NCBI GenBank assembly: GCA_947479085.1 | Contig: CANJYB010000001.1 | Span: 124,001-188,000, forward strand | From: Bacteroidota bacterium | GTDB lineage: Bacteria; Bacteroidota; Bacteroidia; 2-12-FULL-35-15 | Reading direction: 5' to 3' | DNA length: 64,000 nucleotides | Shown: piece after piece, positions 25,673 to 34,539 of the stretch | Layout: each line of letters opens with the position of its first letter | Position numbering within the stretch: position 1 is the first letter of the stretch | The notes under the pieces: model-generated | Seen by the model: only the letters and a program-made list of their open reading frames with translations | Told to the model about the DNA's origin: nothing | Database searches by the model: none | Translations under genes and position numbers: made by a program

Positions 25673-26851
25673 CTAAGCTATACATTTTGTTATTATATCA
25701 CAGGCCATTTCTATTTCCTTTTCAGTGATTGTCAATGGTGGAGCAATGCGCATGGAATTTGAATTAAATAAAAACCAATCAGTGATTACTCCGTTAAGGA
25801 TACATCTGTCTATTATTGATTTGTTTTGTTCATAGTTTTCAAATTCCAACGAAAGCAACAATCCTATGCCATTTATTGATTTGATTTTCGGATGAATTAA
25901 TAATTTTCTGAATAAACTTTCTTTTTTTTCTACCTGTTCTATTAAATTTTCTTCCAACAATACTCTTAATGTGGCAAGGCTTGCAGCACAGCAAACCGGG
26001 TGCCCTCCAAAAGTAGTGATATGCCCAAGCACCGGGTTGTTGGTAAGAGAATGCATTATTTCCCCAGAGGAAATAAATGCACCTATTGGCATCCCCCCGC
26101 CCATACCTTTCGCCAAACATAATATATCCGGTACAAAATCAAAATGTTCAAAAGCAAATAATTTTCCTGTTCTTCCAAAACCTGTTTGAATTTCATCTGC
26201 TACCAGTAAAGTTCCTGTTTCCAGGCATCTTTTTTTTAATTGTTTCAGGAAATTAATTTCAGGCACAATAGCTCCTGCTTCTCCCTGAATGGTTTCTATT
26301 ATTACACAAGCAGTAAGTTCAGTTATTTGGTTTATATCCTGAATATTATTAAATCTGATTAGCCTTGTATCCGGAAGTAATGGGCGATAAGCATTTTTAA
26401 ATTCCTCGTTTCCCATTATGCTCAGGCTCCCATGTGTACTTCCGTGATAAGCATTTTTGAAGGAAATAATTTCTGTTCGTCCTGTATATCGTTTAGCCAG
26501 TTTCATGGCTCCTTCTATTGCCTCACTTCCTGAGTTTGTAAAATAAACAGAACTTAATTCCTTTGGAAGAAGCGTGGTTAATAAAGTTGCCAGTAAAACC
26601 TGAGGACTTTGAATATATTCACCATAAACCATCAGGTGCATGTATTTGTCCAACTGATTTTTTATTCCTTCAACCACTTTAGGGTGGCGATGTCCTACAT
26701 TACTTACCGAAATTCCTGAAATTAAATCTAAATACCGTTTCCCATTTATATCGGTCAGGTAAACGCCTTCGGCTTTTTCAATCTCCAGTCCCATTGGCAT
26801 TTCGCTGGTTTGAGCTATGTGTTCTAAAAATAGTTGTCGTTGTGTTAACAT
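25673..26851 (-). CDS. Class III PLP-dependent aminotransferase
   Basis: A 392-aa fold-type I enzyme of the ornithine/acetylornithine aminotransferase group. Key residues: TNSGSEA phosphate-binding loop, D219 in VADEIQTGFGRTG, and the PLP lysine K248 in CLAKGMGGGMPIGAF. The glutamate switch and GE in TIQGEAG are in place. In Bacteroidota this is usually annotated only as aspartate aminotransferase family; the true substrate (an omega-amino donor) is unknown. A -7 motif sits 4 bases before its ATG. Confidence 0.9.
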   Translation of the reverse strand: MLTQRQLFLEHIAQTSEMPMGLEIEKAEGVYLTDINGKRYLDLISGISVSNVGHRHPKVVEGIKNQLDKYMHLMVYGEYIQSPQVLLATLLTTLLPKELSSVYFTNSGSEAIEGAMKLAKRYTGRTEIISFKNAYHGSTHGSLSIMGNEEFKNAYRPLLPDTRLIRFNNIQDINQITELTACVIIETIQGEAGAIVPEINFLKQLKKRCLETGTLLVADEIQTGFGRTGKLFAFEHFDFVPDILCLAKGMGGGMPIGAFISSGEIMHSLTNNPVLGHITTFGGHPVCCAASLATLRVLLEENLIEQVEKKESLFRKLLIHPKIKSINGIGLLLSLEFENYEQNKSIIDRCILNGVITDWFLFNSNSMRIAPPLTITEKEIEMACDIITKCIA

Positions 26852-26855
26852 TTCA

Positions 26856-26863
26856 CAAAGATA
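26856..26863 (-). promoter_or_regulatory. Predicted -7 element for the aminotransferase (leaderless type)
   Basis: TATCTTTG on the minus strand followed by TGAA and ATG. Confidence 0.55.
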
Positions 26864-27021
26864 AAATTTAATTGCAAAAGCTTAGTTCATTAAGTACTAT
26901 TAAATTCAAATGACTCTATTAGAAAAATACTCTGATAGAATTTTTGTCAATATTATAATGTTGTTGGCATGATATCAATCAGTTCAATGAAATTCTTATA
27001 AAAAGTTTATTTATTTTGTAA

Positions 27022-27029
27022 TACCTTTG
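27022..27029 (+). promoter_or_regulatory. Predicted -7 element for the HlyD/FtsX/ABC operon
   Basis: TACCTTTG, 5 bases before the ATG at 27035; again a leaderless-type arrangement. Confidence 0.55.
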
Positions 27030-27034
27030 TTGGT

Positions 27035-28117
27035 ATGAATAATAAATTATTATTGGCGTTAATTTCAGTCTCTTTGTTTTCCTGTAAAAGCAAAGTGGAA
27101 AAAATAAAGCCAACTATCGAATCTATTTCTGAATCTATTTATGCTTCGGGGATAGTAAAAAGTAAAAACCAATATCAGGCTTTTGCTAATGTTAATGGGA
27201 TCATTAGTCAGGTATATGTTGTAGAGGGAGACTCTGTAAAAAAGGGCACTCCTATCTTATCTATTGTTAACGAAGCTCAGCAATTGAATAAAGAAAATGC
27301 ACGTCTCAATGCAGCTTTCTCCGATATCAATGCAAATCAAGGTAAATTAAACGAAGCAAAGTTGATTATTGATTTGTCAAGAAATAAGATGAATAATGAT
27401 TCAGTTTTGTTTTTTCGTCAAAAGACGCTGTGGCAGCAACAGGTAGGAACAAAAGTTGAATTGGAACAAAAGGAACTAGCCTTTCAAAATTCAAAAACTA
27501 CTTATTTTTCTTCTATAGTAAAATATAATGACCTGAAACGGCAGCTTGATTTAACTTCTTCTCAAACAAAAAACAATTTGGAGATTTCTGCAAGGGCAGA
27601 AAATGATTACATTCTTAAAAGTGAAATGAATGGTGTCGTTTATAGTCTGGCTAAATATAAAGGTGAGATTGTGAGCCCGCAAACACCGCTTGCAATTATT
27701 GGGGATGCAAACCATTTTATTCTTGAAATGCAGGTAGATGAATTTGATATCATAAAAATAAGAAAAGGACTTACTGTAATGGTAACTATGGATAGTTATA
27801 AGGGAAGCGTATTTGAAGCTCTTGTGACAAAAATTAACCCATTAATGAATGAACGGAGCAAAACTTTTTTGGTGGAAGCTCAATTCAGCAAACAATCTCC
27901 TGTTCTTTACCCGAATATTACATTTGAAGCTAATATCATATTGCAATCAAAAGATAAGGCAATATTGATTCCCCGTAATTATTTGTTAAACGATTCTGTG
28001 GTGGTAAAAAGTAATGGAGATAAAGTAGTTGTTAAGACCGGATTAAAGGATTACCAGAAAATAGAAATACTATCCGGTATCACTGCCGATGACGAACTGA
28101 TACTGCCTAAAGAATGA
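27035..28117 (+). CDS. HlyD-family periplasmic adaptor lipoprotein
   Basis: A 360-aa membrane-fusion protein. Lipoprotein signal MNNKLLLALISVSLFSC; biotinyl-lipoyl-like halves (ANVNGIISQVYVVEGDSVKKG and LKSEMNGVVYSLAKYKGEIV) flank a coiled-coil hairpin (about 85-185); beta-barrel and membrane-proximal domains follow. It should bridge the inner-membrane MacB-like pump encoded next to an outer-membrane channel. The last codons overlap the permease gene by ATGA (4 bases). Confidence 0.92.
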   Translation: MNNKLLLALISVSLFSCKSKVEKIKPTIESISESIYASGIVKSKNQYQAFANVNGIISQVYVVEGDSVKKGTPILSIVNEAQQLNKENARLNAAFSDINANQGKLNEAKLIIDLSRNKMNNDSVLFFRQKTLWQQQVGTKVELEQKELAFQNSKTTYFSSIVKYNDLKRQLDLTSSQTKNNLEISARAENDYILKSEMNGVVYSLAKYKGEIVSPQTPLAIIGDANHFILEMQVDEFDIIKIRKGLTVMVTMDSYKGSVFEALVTKINPLMNERSKTFLVEAQFSKQSPVLYPNITFEANIILQSKDKAILIPRNYLLNDSVVVKSNGDKVVVKTGLKDYQKIEILSGITADDELILPKE

Positions 28118-29373
28118 ATTTTAAACTGATTGCAAGTGTCTCCGCTTCTTTATTGATGGCTCGCTGGAAACAAACATTAGTAGCTGCCATTGGTGTTACT
28201 TTTAGCATTACTATGTTCATTACACTACTGAGTTTTATGGCAGGTTTAAATACATTGCTGGATGGGCTTATTGGTAATCGGACTGCTCATATTCGTTTAT
28301 ATAATGAAATTCAACCCACCAAAGTGCAGCCAGTCTATTTGTCTGACAAATACAAAAATCATTATAATTTTATTTCTTCTGTAAAACCCAAAAATGAACG
28401 ATTGCAAATTTACAGCAATGGAGCTGTGATGGATGCTTTAAAAAAAGATGAACGTGTATTAGGAGTCGCCCCTAAAATCATTGCCCAGGTTTTTTATAAT
28501 GTTGGAGCTATTGATTTGACGGGTGTTATTAATGGAGTGGATGTCGAAGAGGAAAGCAGATTGTTTTCATTTAAGGACTATGTTACTTCCGGAAATGTGA
28601 TTGATTTAAGAAATATCCCTAATAGTATTATTTTAGGAAAAGGTGCCGCAGAAAAAATGCTTGCAAATTTGGGTGACGTTATACAGGTAACGACTCCTAA
28701 AGGGGAACGGATGCAATTGAAAGTGGTAGGTTATTTTCAGTCAGGTATTCAGGAAATTGATAAAGTACAAAGCTATACTTCTATTATTACTGCCCAAAAA
28801 TTGCTTGGGGAATCGAATAGTTACATTACCGATATACAAGTCAAATTGAAAGATATATTATTGGCTCCATCATTAGCAAAGGAATATGCAAAGCTATTCG
28901 ATATCGAAGCAGTAGATATTCAATCGGCTAATTCACAATTTGAAACGGGTAGCTCTATACGTACCCTTATTTCGTATGCTGTAGGTATTACCCTTTTGAT
29001 TGTGGCCGGTTTTGGAATATACAATATCCTTAACATGATGATTTATGAAAAGATGGATACCATTGCTATACTTAAGGCTACTGGTTTTTCAGGCAAGGAT
29101 GTAAATCGAATATTTATTACTATTGCTCTAACTATTGGTGTTTTTGGTGGTATGTTAGGTCTTCTCTTTGGTTTTGGATTGTCTTCACTTATTGACCAGG
29201 TGCCATTCAATACTGCGGCCTTGCCCACCATCAAGACTTATCCGATTGATTACAATCTGAAATTTTATCTTATTGGAACAGTATTTTCCATTGTCACTAC
29301 CTATTTTGCCGGCTTTTTTCCTTCACGCAAAGCCAGTAAAATAGATCCTGTAATAATTATCAGAGGCAAATAG
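28114..29373 (+). CDS. FtsX/MacB-type ABC transporter permease
   Basis: A 419-aa permease with the FtsX plan: N-terminal TM (WKQTLVAAIGVTFSITMFIT), a large periplasmic domain (about 50-270), then three C-terminal TM helices with YEKMDTIAILKATGFSGKDV between them and a final PSRKASKIDPVIIIRG. Overlaps the adaptor gene by 4 bases and precedes the ATPase by 2. The three genes together make a tripartite efflux or lipoprotein-release system; substrate unknown. Confidence 0.93.
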   Translation: MNFKLIASVSASLLMARWKQTLVAAIGVTFSITMFITLLSFMAGLNTLLDGLIGNRTAHIRLYNEIQPTKVQPVYLSDKYKNHYNFISSVKPKNERLQIYSNGAVMDALKKDERVLGVAPKIIAQVFYNVGAIDLTGVINGVDVEEESRLFSFKDYVTSGNVIDLRNIPNSIILGKGAAEKMLANLGDVIQVTTPKGERMQLKVVGYFQSGIQEIDKVQSYTSIITAQKLLGESNSYITDIQVKLKDILLAPSLAKEYAKLFDIEAVDIQSANSQFETGSSIRTLISYAVGITLLIVAGFGIYNILNMMIYEKMDTIAILKATGFSGKDVNRIFITIALTIGVFGGMLGLLFGFGLSSLIDQVPFNTAALPTIKTYPIDYNLKFYLIGTVFSIVTTYFAGFFPSRKASKIDPVIIIRGK

Positions 29374-29375
29374 TT

Positions 29376-30068
29376 ATGAACGAAAAAATTCTGGAAGCTA
29401 AAAATATTACTAAATACTTTCACGACCCGATTAGCATTCAGGTTTTGAAAGAGATTACCTTTTCTATTCTTCAGGGGGAGTTCGTTTCTATTATTGGTAA
29501 ATCGGGGTGTGGAAAATCCACTCTTCTTTATATCCTTTCTACCATGGATACTGATTACGAAGGAGATTTATTGATAGGTAATATTGCCATGCGAAATAAA
29601 AAGGAGGCGGAACTGGCCTTGATACGAAGCGAGAAAATAGGATTTGTTTTCCAGTTTCATTACCTGCTCAATGAATTTTCTGTACTTCGCAATGTAATGT
29701 TGCCAGGGCTTAAGCTTGCAAAATATTCTGAAAAAGAAGTGGAAGCCCGGGCTTATCAAAAGTTAAAAATACTTGGAATACAGGACGAGGCCCTCAAAAA
29801 ACCTAATCAACTTTCCGGTGGACAAAAACAAAGGGTAGCCATTGCCCGCTCTCTCATTAACGACCCTTTAATACTGATGGCAGATGAGCCAACAGGTAAT
29901 CTTGATAAGAAAAACAGCGAAATTGTTTTTTCTGTTTTTCAGGAACTTTCAGAGGTCTTTAATCAGGCTTTGCTAATTGTTACCCACGACAATGAGTTTG
30001 CTGCACGCACACATAGAATTATTGAAATGGAAGACGGTAAAATATTAAAAGATGTAAGTAAGAAATAA
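29376..30068 (+). CDS. ABC transporter ATP-binding protein (LolD/MacB type)
   Basis: A 230-aa ATPase. Walker [10 protein letters not shown] (41-49), Q-loop FVFQFHYLL, signature [14 protein letters not shown], Walker [15 protein letters not shown]-loop IVTHD. The FQ...LL and DEPTGNLD motifs are those of the MacB/LolD/FtsE branch, matching the FtsX-type permease before it. Last gene of the three-gene operon. Confidence 0.94.
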   Translation: MNEKILEAKNITKYFHDPISIQVLKEITFSILQGEFVSIIGKSGCGKSTLLYILSTMDTDYEGDLLIGNIAMRNKKEAELALIRSEKIGFVFQFHYLLNEFSVLRNVMLPGLKLAKYSEKEVEARAYQKLKILGIQDEALKKPNQLSGGQKQRVAIARSLINDPLILMADEPTGNLDKKNSEIVFSVFQELSEVFNQALLIVTHDNEFAARTHRIIEMEDGKILKDVSKK

Positions 30069-30180
30069 TCAGCCTTTATTTCAACAACAAATCTTAATAA
30101 CCCTCTCTTTTCTTCCTGTATTTAGTTTCTCTGTTTTGAAATATTTATTCAAATTACCAAAGTCAATCAAATCATTTTTC

Positions 30181-30188
30181 TACATTTG
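30181..30188 (+). promoter_or_regulatory. Predicted -7 element for the amino-acid permease
   Basis: TACATTTG, 19 bases upstream of the ATG at 30208; no clear -33 box. Confidence 0.45.
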
Positions 30189-30207
30189 TTTTCACTAAAA
30201 ACGGATT

Positions 30208-31884
30208 ATGACTTTTAAAAGTTTATTCAGAAAAAAATCAACAACTATTTTATTGGAAGAAGGCGGAGACGGGGAACATACCGGGCTTCACAAAGTGTTA
30301 ACGGTAAGAGATCTTACTTTCTTTGGAATTGCAGCTATTATAGGTGGAGGTACATTCAGTGCCATCGGTAATGCCTGTTTTTCCGGTGGCCCCGGTGTCA
30401 TTTTTCTATATGTTATTTGCGGTGTTGCTTGTGGGTTCACAGCTTTATGCTATGCGGAATTTGCTGCACAGGTGCCTGTTTCGGGAAGTGCTTATACCTA
30501 TGCATATGTTTCTTTTGGTGAGTTATTTGCTTGGATAATTGGCTGGGCATTATTAATGGAATACTCAATTGGTAATATTTACATTGCCTTTTCATGGAGT
30601 GGATATTTTACCAATCTGCTTGATGGTTTCGGTATGCATTTGCCGGAATGGTTGACAATAAATTATAAAGCCGCACATCTTGCTTTTACAGACAATAAAG
30701 CAGGTGAAGGGCTAATCGCCTGGACCAATGCACCACAGATAGGTGGCCTTCATATTATTTTTGATTTGCCTGCCGTATTGATTAATGCATTTATTACTTG
30801 GCTGGTTTATAAGGGCACAAAGGAGTCACGCAACATCAGTAATTTTATGGTAATAATAAAACTCATTATTATTGTATTGGTAATAATTGTAGGATGCACT
30901 TACATTGATATTAATAATTGGACACCTTTCATGCCCAATGGTTTTGGTGGAGTAATGGGCGGTGTGTCCGCTGTATTCTTCGCTTACATTGGTTTCGATG
31001 CAGTATCCACTCTGGCGGAAGAAAGCAAAAACCCGCAACGAGATTTACCAAGAGGAATGATTTATTCATTGGTAATATGTACCGTTATATATATCATTCT
31101 TGCCTTAGTATTAACGGGCATGGTTTCTTATACCTTGTTAGGAGTGAGCGATCCATTGGCTGAAATATTTAAAATAAAAGAAATTAAATGGATGATGTTT
31201 ATTGTATCTATAGCTGCAGTGGTGGCAATGACCTCGGTGTTGCTGGTTTTTCAGATGGGGCAGCCGAGAATCTGGATGAGCATGAGTAGGGATGGTTTAC
31301 TTCCAAAACGTTTTGCTTCTATTCATCCAAAATATAAAACTCCGGGATTTGCTACAATCATAACGGGTTTGGTAGTGGGTATTCCTTTGTTTTTTACCGA
31401 TGAAAATTTTGTTTTGGACTTTACAAGTATAGGAACTCTTTTCGCTTTTGTGCTTGTGTGTGCCGGTGTATTAACCCTTCCAAGCCAGAAAGGAAATAAT
31501 AAAGCGTCTGCTGTAAAAGGGAAATTTCGTTTGCCTTATATCAATTCAAAGTATATAATGCCATTAATAACCATCATTATCTTTTCGGTGGTGTTTTATT
31601 TTATTCCTGATTTTATTGTAAGTAAATTTTCCATCACTGCAGATAATGCAGCTAATAATATACCCATGCTGGTGTTTTTTGTTCTGTTAATTGTTATGGC
31701 AATTCTTTCGTTTATAAAAAACCTTTCTTTAATTCCGGTGTTAGGTTTAATGTCATGTTGTTATTTACTTACAGGCATGGCCGCTTCTAACTGGTTATGG
31801 TTTTCCATCTGGTTAGCAGTTGGTTTGGTGGTATATTTTTTATATAGCCGGAAACATAGTAAACTTAACAACGAAACCAATTAA
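30208..31884 (+). CDS. APC-family amino-acid permease
   Basis: A 558-aa polytopic membrane protein with the cationic amino-acid transporter pattern: LTFFGIAAIIGGGTFSAIGN in TM1 (the GxG substrate loop), YAEFAAQVPVSGSAYTYAY in TM3, FFAYIGFDAVSTLAEESKNP in TM6, and about 14 TM segments in all. Substrate likely a basic or neutral amino acid; the exact one cannot be inferred. The SDR gene follows after 30 bases on the same strand. Confidence 0.92.
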   Translation: MTFKSLFRKKSTTILLEEGGDGEHTGLHKVLTVRDLTFFGIAAIIGGGTFSAIGNACFSGGPGVIFLYVICGVACGFTALCYAEFAAQVPVSGSAYTYAYVSFGELFAWIIGWALLMEYSIGNIYIAFSWSGYFTNLLDGFGMHLPEWLTINYKAAHLAFTDNKAGEGLIAWTNAPQIGGLHIIFDLPAVLINAFITWLVYKGTKESRNISNFMVIIKLIIIVLVIIVGCTYIDINNWTPFMPNGFGGVMGGVSAVFFAYIGFDAVSTLAEESKNPQRDLPRGMIYSLVICTVIYIILALVLTGMVSYTLLGVSDPLAEIFKIKEIKWMMFIVSIAAVVAMTSVLLVFQMGQPRIWMSMSRDGLLPKRFASIHPKYKTPGFATIITGLVVGIPLFFTDENFVLDFTSIGTLFAFVLVCAGVLTLPSQKGNNKASAVKGKFRLPYINSKYIMPLITIIIFSVVFYFIPDFIVSKFSITADNAANNIPMLVFFVLLIVMAILSFIKNLSLIPVLGLMSCCYLLTGMAASNWLWFSIWLAVGLVVYFLYSRKHSKLNNETN

Positions 31885-31914
31885 TTTAATCTCTTTTTAA
31901 TTTTTAAATATAAA

Positions 31915-32670
31915 ATGATCGCATTTATTACAGGAGCAACAGCAGGTATTGGGAAGGCAACAGCAGAGTTATTTGCTAAACACGGATACAACATAATTAT
32001 TACGGGAAGAAGAAAAGACCGGTTAGAGGAATTCTCTGCTCATCTTAAATCAACTTATGAAGTGGAAGTTCTATTTTTAAACTTTGATATTAGAAATAAC
32101 AAGGAAGTGGAAAAAGCCATTTCATTATTAACCGGTGAATGGAAAAAAATAGATGTATTAGTGAACAATGCTGGACTTGCTGTTGGACTGAGCACCATTC
32201 AGGATGGAGATATTGATGATTGGGAACGAATGATTGACACCAATGTTAAAGGGTTATTATACATTACTCGTCATCTCGCTCCGGTAATGATAGCAAATGG
32301 TTCAGGGCACATTATAAATATCGGTTCTATAGCAGGAAAAGAAGTATATGCCAACGGTAACGTTTATTGTGCAACCAAACACGCTGTAGATGCGCTAAGC
32401 AAAAGTATGCGTATAGATATGCTTCCTTTTAATATTAAAGTAACAGCTATTAATCCTGGTATGGTGGAAACAGAATTTTCCATAGTTCGTTTTAAAGGCG
32501 ATGAAGAACGCGCAAAGAAACCTTATTTTGGGATACAACCATTAACTCCAGAGGATATTGCTGATACCATTTACTGGTGCGCCTCTCGTCCGGCTCATGT
32601 AAATATTAATGATATTATTATTACTCCAACTGTACAGGCAAATGCCACGAATACGTTTCGGAAATCATAA
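31915..32670 (+). CDS. SDR-family oxidoreductase (YdfG-like)
   Basis: A 251-aa short-chain dehydrogenase. TGATAGIG (cofactor loop), the basic pair GRRKDR suggesting NADP(H), NNAG, catalytic Ser in NIGSIAG, Tyr-x3-Lys in VYCATKHAV and NPGMVETEFS are all present. Closest familiar type is YdfG (3-hydroxy acid / L-allo-threonine dehydrogenase), but substrate assignment is tentative. Confidence 0.92.
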   Translation: MIAFITGATAGIGKATAELFAKHGYNIIITGRRKDRLEEFSAHLKSTYEVEVLFLNFDIRNNKEVEKAISLLTGEWKKIDVLVNNAGLAVGLSTIQDGDIDDWERMIDTNVKGLLYITRHLAPVMIANGSGHIINIGSIAGKEVYANGNVYCATKHAVDALSKSMRIDMLPFNIKVTAINPGMVETEFSIVRFKGDEERAKKPYFGIQPLTPEDIADTIYWCASRPAHVNINDIIITPTVQANATNTFRKS

Positions 32671-32677
32671 AAGGATT

Positions 32678-32710
32678 ACCCCTATCAGGGTTTTGAACCC
32701 TGACAGGGGT
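32678..32710. repeat. 33-bp palindrome (dispersed repeat, possible terminator)
   Basis: ACCCCTATCAGGGTT and AACCCTGACAGGGGT arms with one mismatch and a short loop. It resembles a dispersed Bacteroidota palindrome and may end transcription after the SDR gene, though no long T-run follows. Confidence 0.7.
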
Positions 32711-32733
32711 GATATTCTAACCATATACACTCA

Positions 32734-34473
32734 ATGAAATTAATATTTAAACTTTGCGTCTTTTGCGCCTTCGCGGTGAATTTACTTTCTTCCTGCTCTC
32801 ACAAACAGCAAGTAGATTTAATAGTTCGAAATGCTGTTGTTTACAGAGTTGATTCTACTTTTTCCAACGCAGAAAGTTTTGCAATAAAAGACGGAAAATT
32901 CATTGCTGTTGGAAGCAACGAAGAAATTCAGAATAACTATGAAGCTAAGGAAACCACCGATGCAAAAGGGAAAGCTGTTTATCCTGGTTTTATTGATTCC
33001 CACTGTCATTTTTACGGATATGGCAAAGGGCTGGTTGAAGTAAATCTTGTAGGGACAAAATCTTTTGAAGAAGTCATTCAAAGAGTGGTGGATTATTCAA
33101 AAACAAATAAATCGGAATGGATTATTGGAAGAGGTTGGGACCAGAATGACTGGGCAATAAAGGAATTCCCTAATAGATATAAACTTGATAAATTGTTTCC
33201 TAACAACCCTGTTTTTCTTCAGAGAATTGATGGCCATGCGGCACTTGTAAACAGGGAGGCATTGAAAAGAGCAGAGATAATGGCGGACGCAAAAGTAAAT
33301 GGAGGGGTTATTCAAATAGATTTAATAACGAAAGAAAAGGGTGGTGAAGAAGATTGGCTTTCATCAGAAATCAATAGCGAAGTAAAACATATGCAATACC
33401 CATTTTCCATGCCAAGTGGAATCCTGATTGATAATGCAGTTGATTTGGTTAAGAATAAAATTGCAAAATCAACAAAGTCAGAAATAAAAAATGCACTGCT
33501 CTCTGCAGAAAAAAAATGTTTCGCTGTGGGGCTTACCACTGTGGATGATGCAGGGCTCGAAAAAAACATCATTGACGTAATGGATGAATTGCAAAAGTCG
33601 AACGAATTGAAAATGCGTATTTATGCAATGTTAACGGATAACAAAGAAAACCTCGATTATTATTTGCAACATGGAACTTATAAAACGGATAGGTTAAATG
33701 TCCGTTCGTTTAAGTTTTATGCTGACGGTGCATTGGGTTCAAGAGGAGCCTGTTTATTGAAACCCTATACTGATGAACCAGCAAAGCAAGGATTTTTATT
33801 AAATACACCAGAGTACTTTAATGAAAATGCAAAGAAAGTTTTTGAAAAAGGATTTCAGATGAATACACATTGCATAGGCGATTCGGCTGTTCGTTTAATT
33901 TCTGAAATTTATTTGAATACATTAGTTTCCCATAGCACGGCAAGTCTGGCACCTATATCATACAGATGGAGAATTGAACATGCACAGATAGTAAATGATG
34001 ATGACAGGAAGAAATTTTCAGGAATAATTCCATCCGTTCAACCCACACATGCCACATCAGATATGTATTGGGCAAAGGATAGAGTGGGAGAGGAGCGAAT
34101 AAAATGTGCTTATGGATATAACGATTTATTAAAAACTACCGGGCTAATTGCACTTGGCACTGACTTCCCTGTTGAAAATATTAATCCACTTTATACTTTT
34201 TATGCTGCTGTTGCCCGCAAAGATTTAAAAGGATTTCCTGAAGGTAGTTTTCAACCTGAAAATGCTTTGTCAAGAGAAAATACGTTGAAGGGTATGACCA
34301 TTTGGGGTGCTTATGCCAATTTTGAAGAAAAGGAAAAAGGAAGCATTGAACCCGGCAAGTTTGCTGACTTTATTATACTCGATAACGATATTATGAAATG
34401 TGATATAGGTAAAGTGCCCAACACAAAAGTGATATCTACTTATGTTAATGGGGAATGTGTTTATCATAATTAA
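32734..34473 (+). CDS. Amidohydrolase lipoprotein (YtcJ-like, Amidohydro_3)
   Basis: A 579-aa metal-dependent hydrolase. HxH-type motif FIDSHCHFYGYG, the later His in HCIGDSAVR and EHAQIV, and Asp in LGTDFPVENINP; C-terminal KFADFIILDND ends the composite beta-sandwich. The N-terminus is a lipoprotein signal (MKLIFKLCVFCAFAVNLLSS then C). Much of that signal (LCVFCAFAV) is encoded by a dispersed CTTTGCGTC...GCGCCTTCGCGGTGAA repeat at 32750-32780. Exported location is unusual relative to cytosolic YtcJ relatives but seen in Bacteroidota. Substrate unknown. Confidence 0.9.
   Translation: MKLIFKLCVFCAFAVNLLSSCSHKQQVDLIVRNAVVYRVDSTFSNAESFAIKDGKFIAVGSNEEIQNNYEAKETTDAKGKAVYPGFIDSHCHFYGYGKGLVEVNLVGTKSFEEVIQRVVDYSKTNKSEWIIGRGWDQNDWAIKEFPNRYKLDKLFPNNPVFLQRIDGHAALVNREALKRAEIMADAKVNGGVIQIDLITKEKGGEEDWLSSEINSEVKHMQYPFSMPSGILIDNAVDLVKNKIAKSTKSEIKNALLSAEKKCFAVGLTTVDDAGLEKNIIDVMDELQKSNELKMRIYAMLTDNKENLDYYLQHGTYKTDRLNVRSFKFYADGALGSRGACLLKPYTDEPAKQGFLLNTPEYFNENAKKVFEKGFQMNTHCIGDSAVRLISEIYLNTLVSHSTASLAPISYRWRIEHAQIVNDDDRKKFSGIIPSVQPTHATSDMYWAKDRVGEERIKCAYGYNDLLKTTGLIALGTDFPVENINPLYTFYAAVARKDLKGFPEGSFQPENALSRENTLKGMTIWGAYANFEEKEKGSIEPGKFADFIILDNDIMKCDIGKVPNTKVISTYVNGECVYHN
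32750..32780. repeat. Dispersed repeat forming the amidohydrolase signal peptide
   Basis: AACTTTGCGTCTTTTGCGCC followed by TTCGCGGTGAA. This is the familiar CTTTGCGTC..TTGCGCCTT.GCGGTGAA repeat found between genes in many bacteria; here it is read as codons 6-16. Confidence 0.65.
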
Positions 34474-34479
34474 ACTCAT

Positions 34480-34487
34480 TATCTTTG
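34480..34487 (+). promoter_or_regulatory. Predicted -7 element for pruA
   Basis: TATCTTTG, followed by a leader of about 50 bases made largely of ATAATTTATAATTCATAA-type repeat sequence before the ATG at 34540. Confidence 0.5.
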
Positions 34488-34539
34488 CACCCCAAAATAA
34501 CTCATAATTTATAATTCATAACTCATAATTATATAAACC

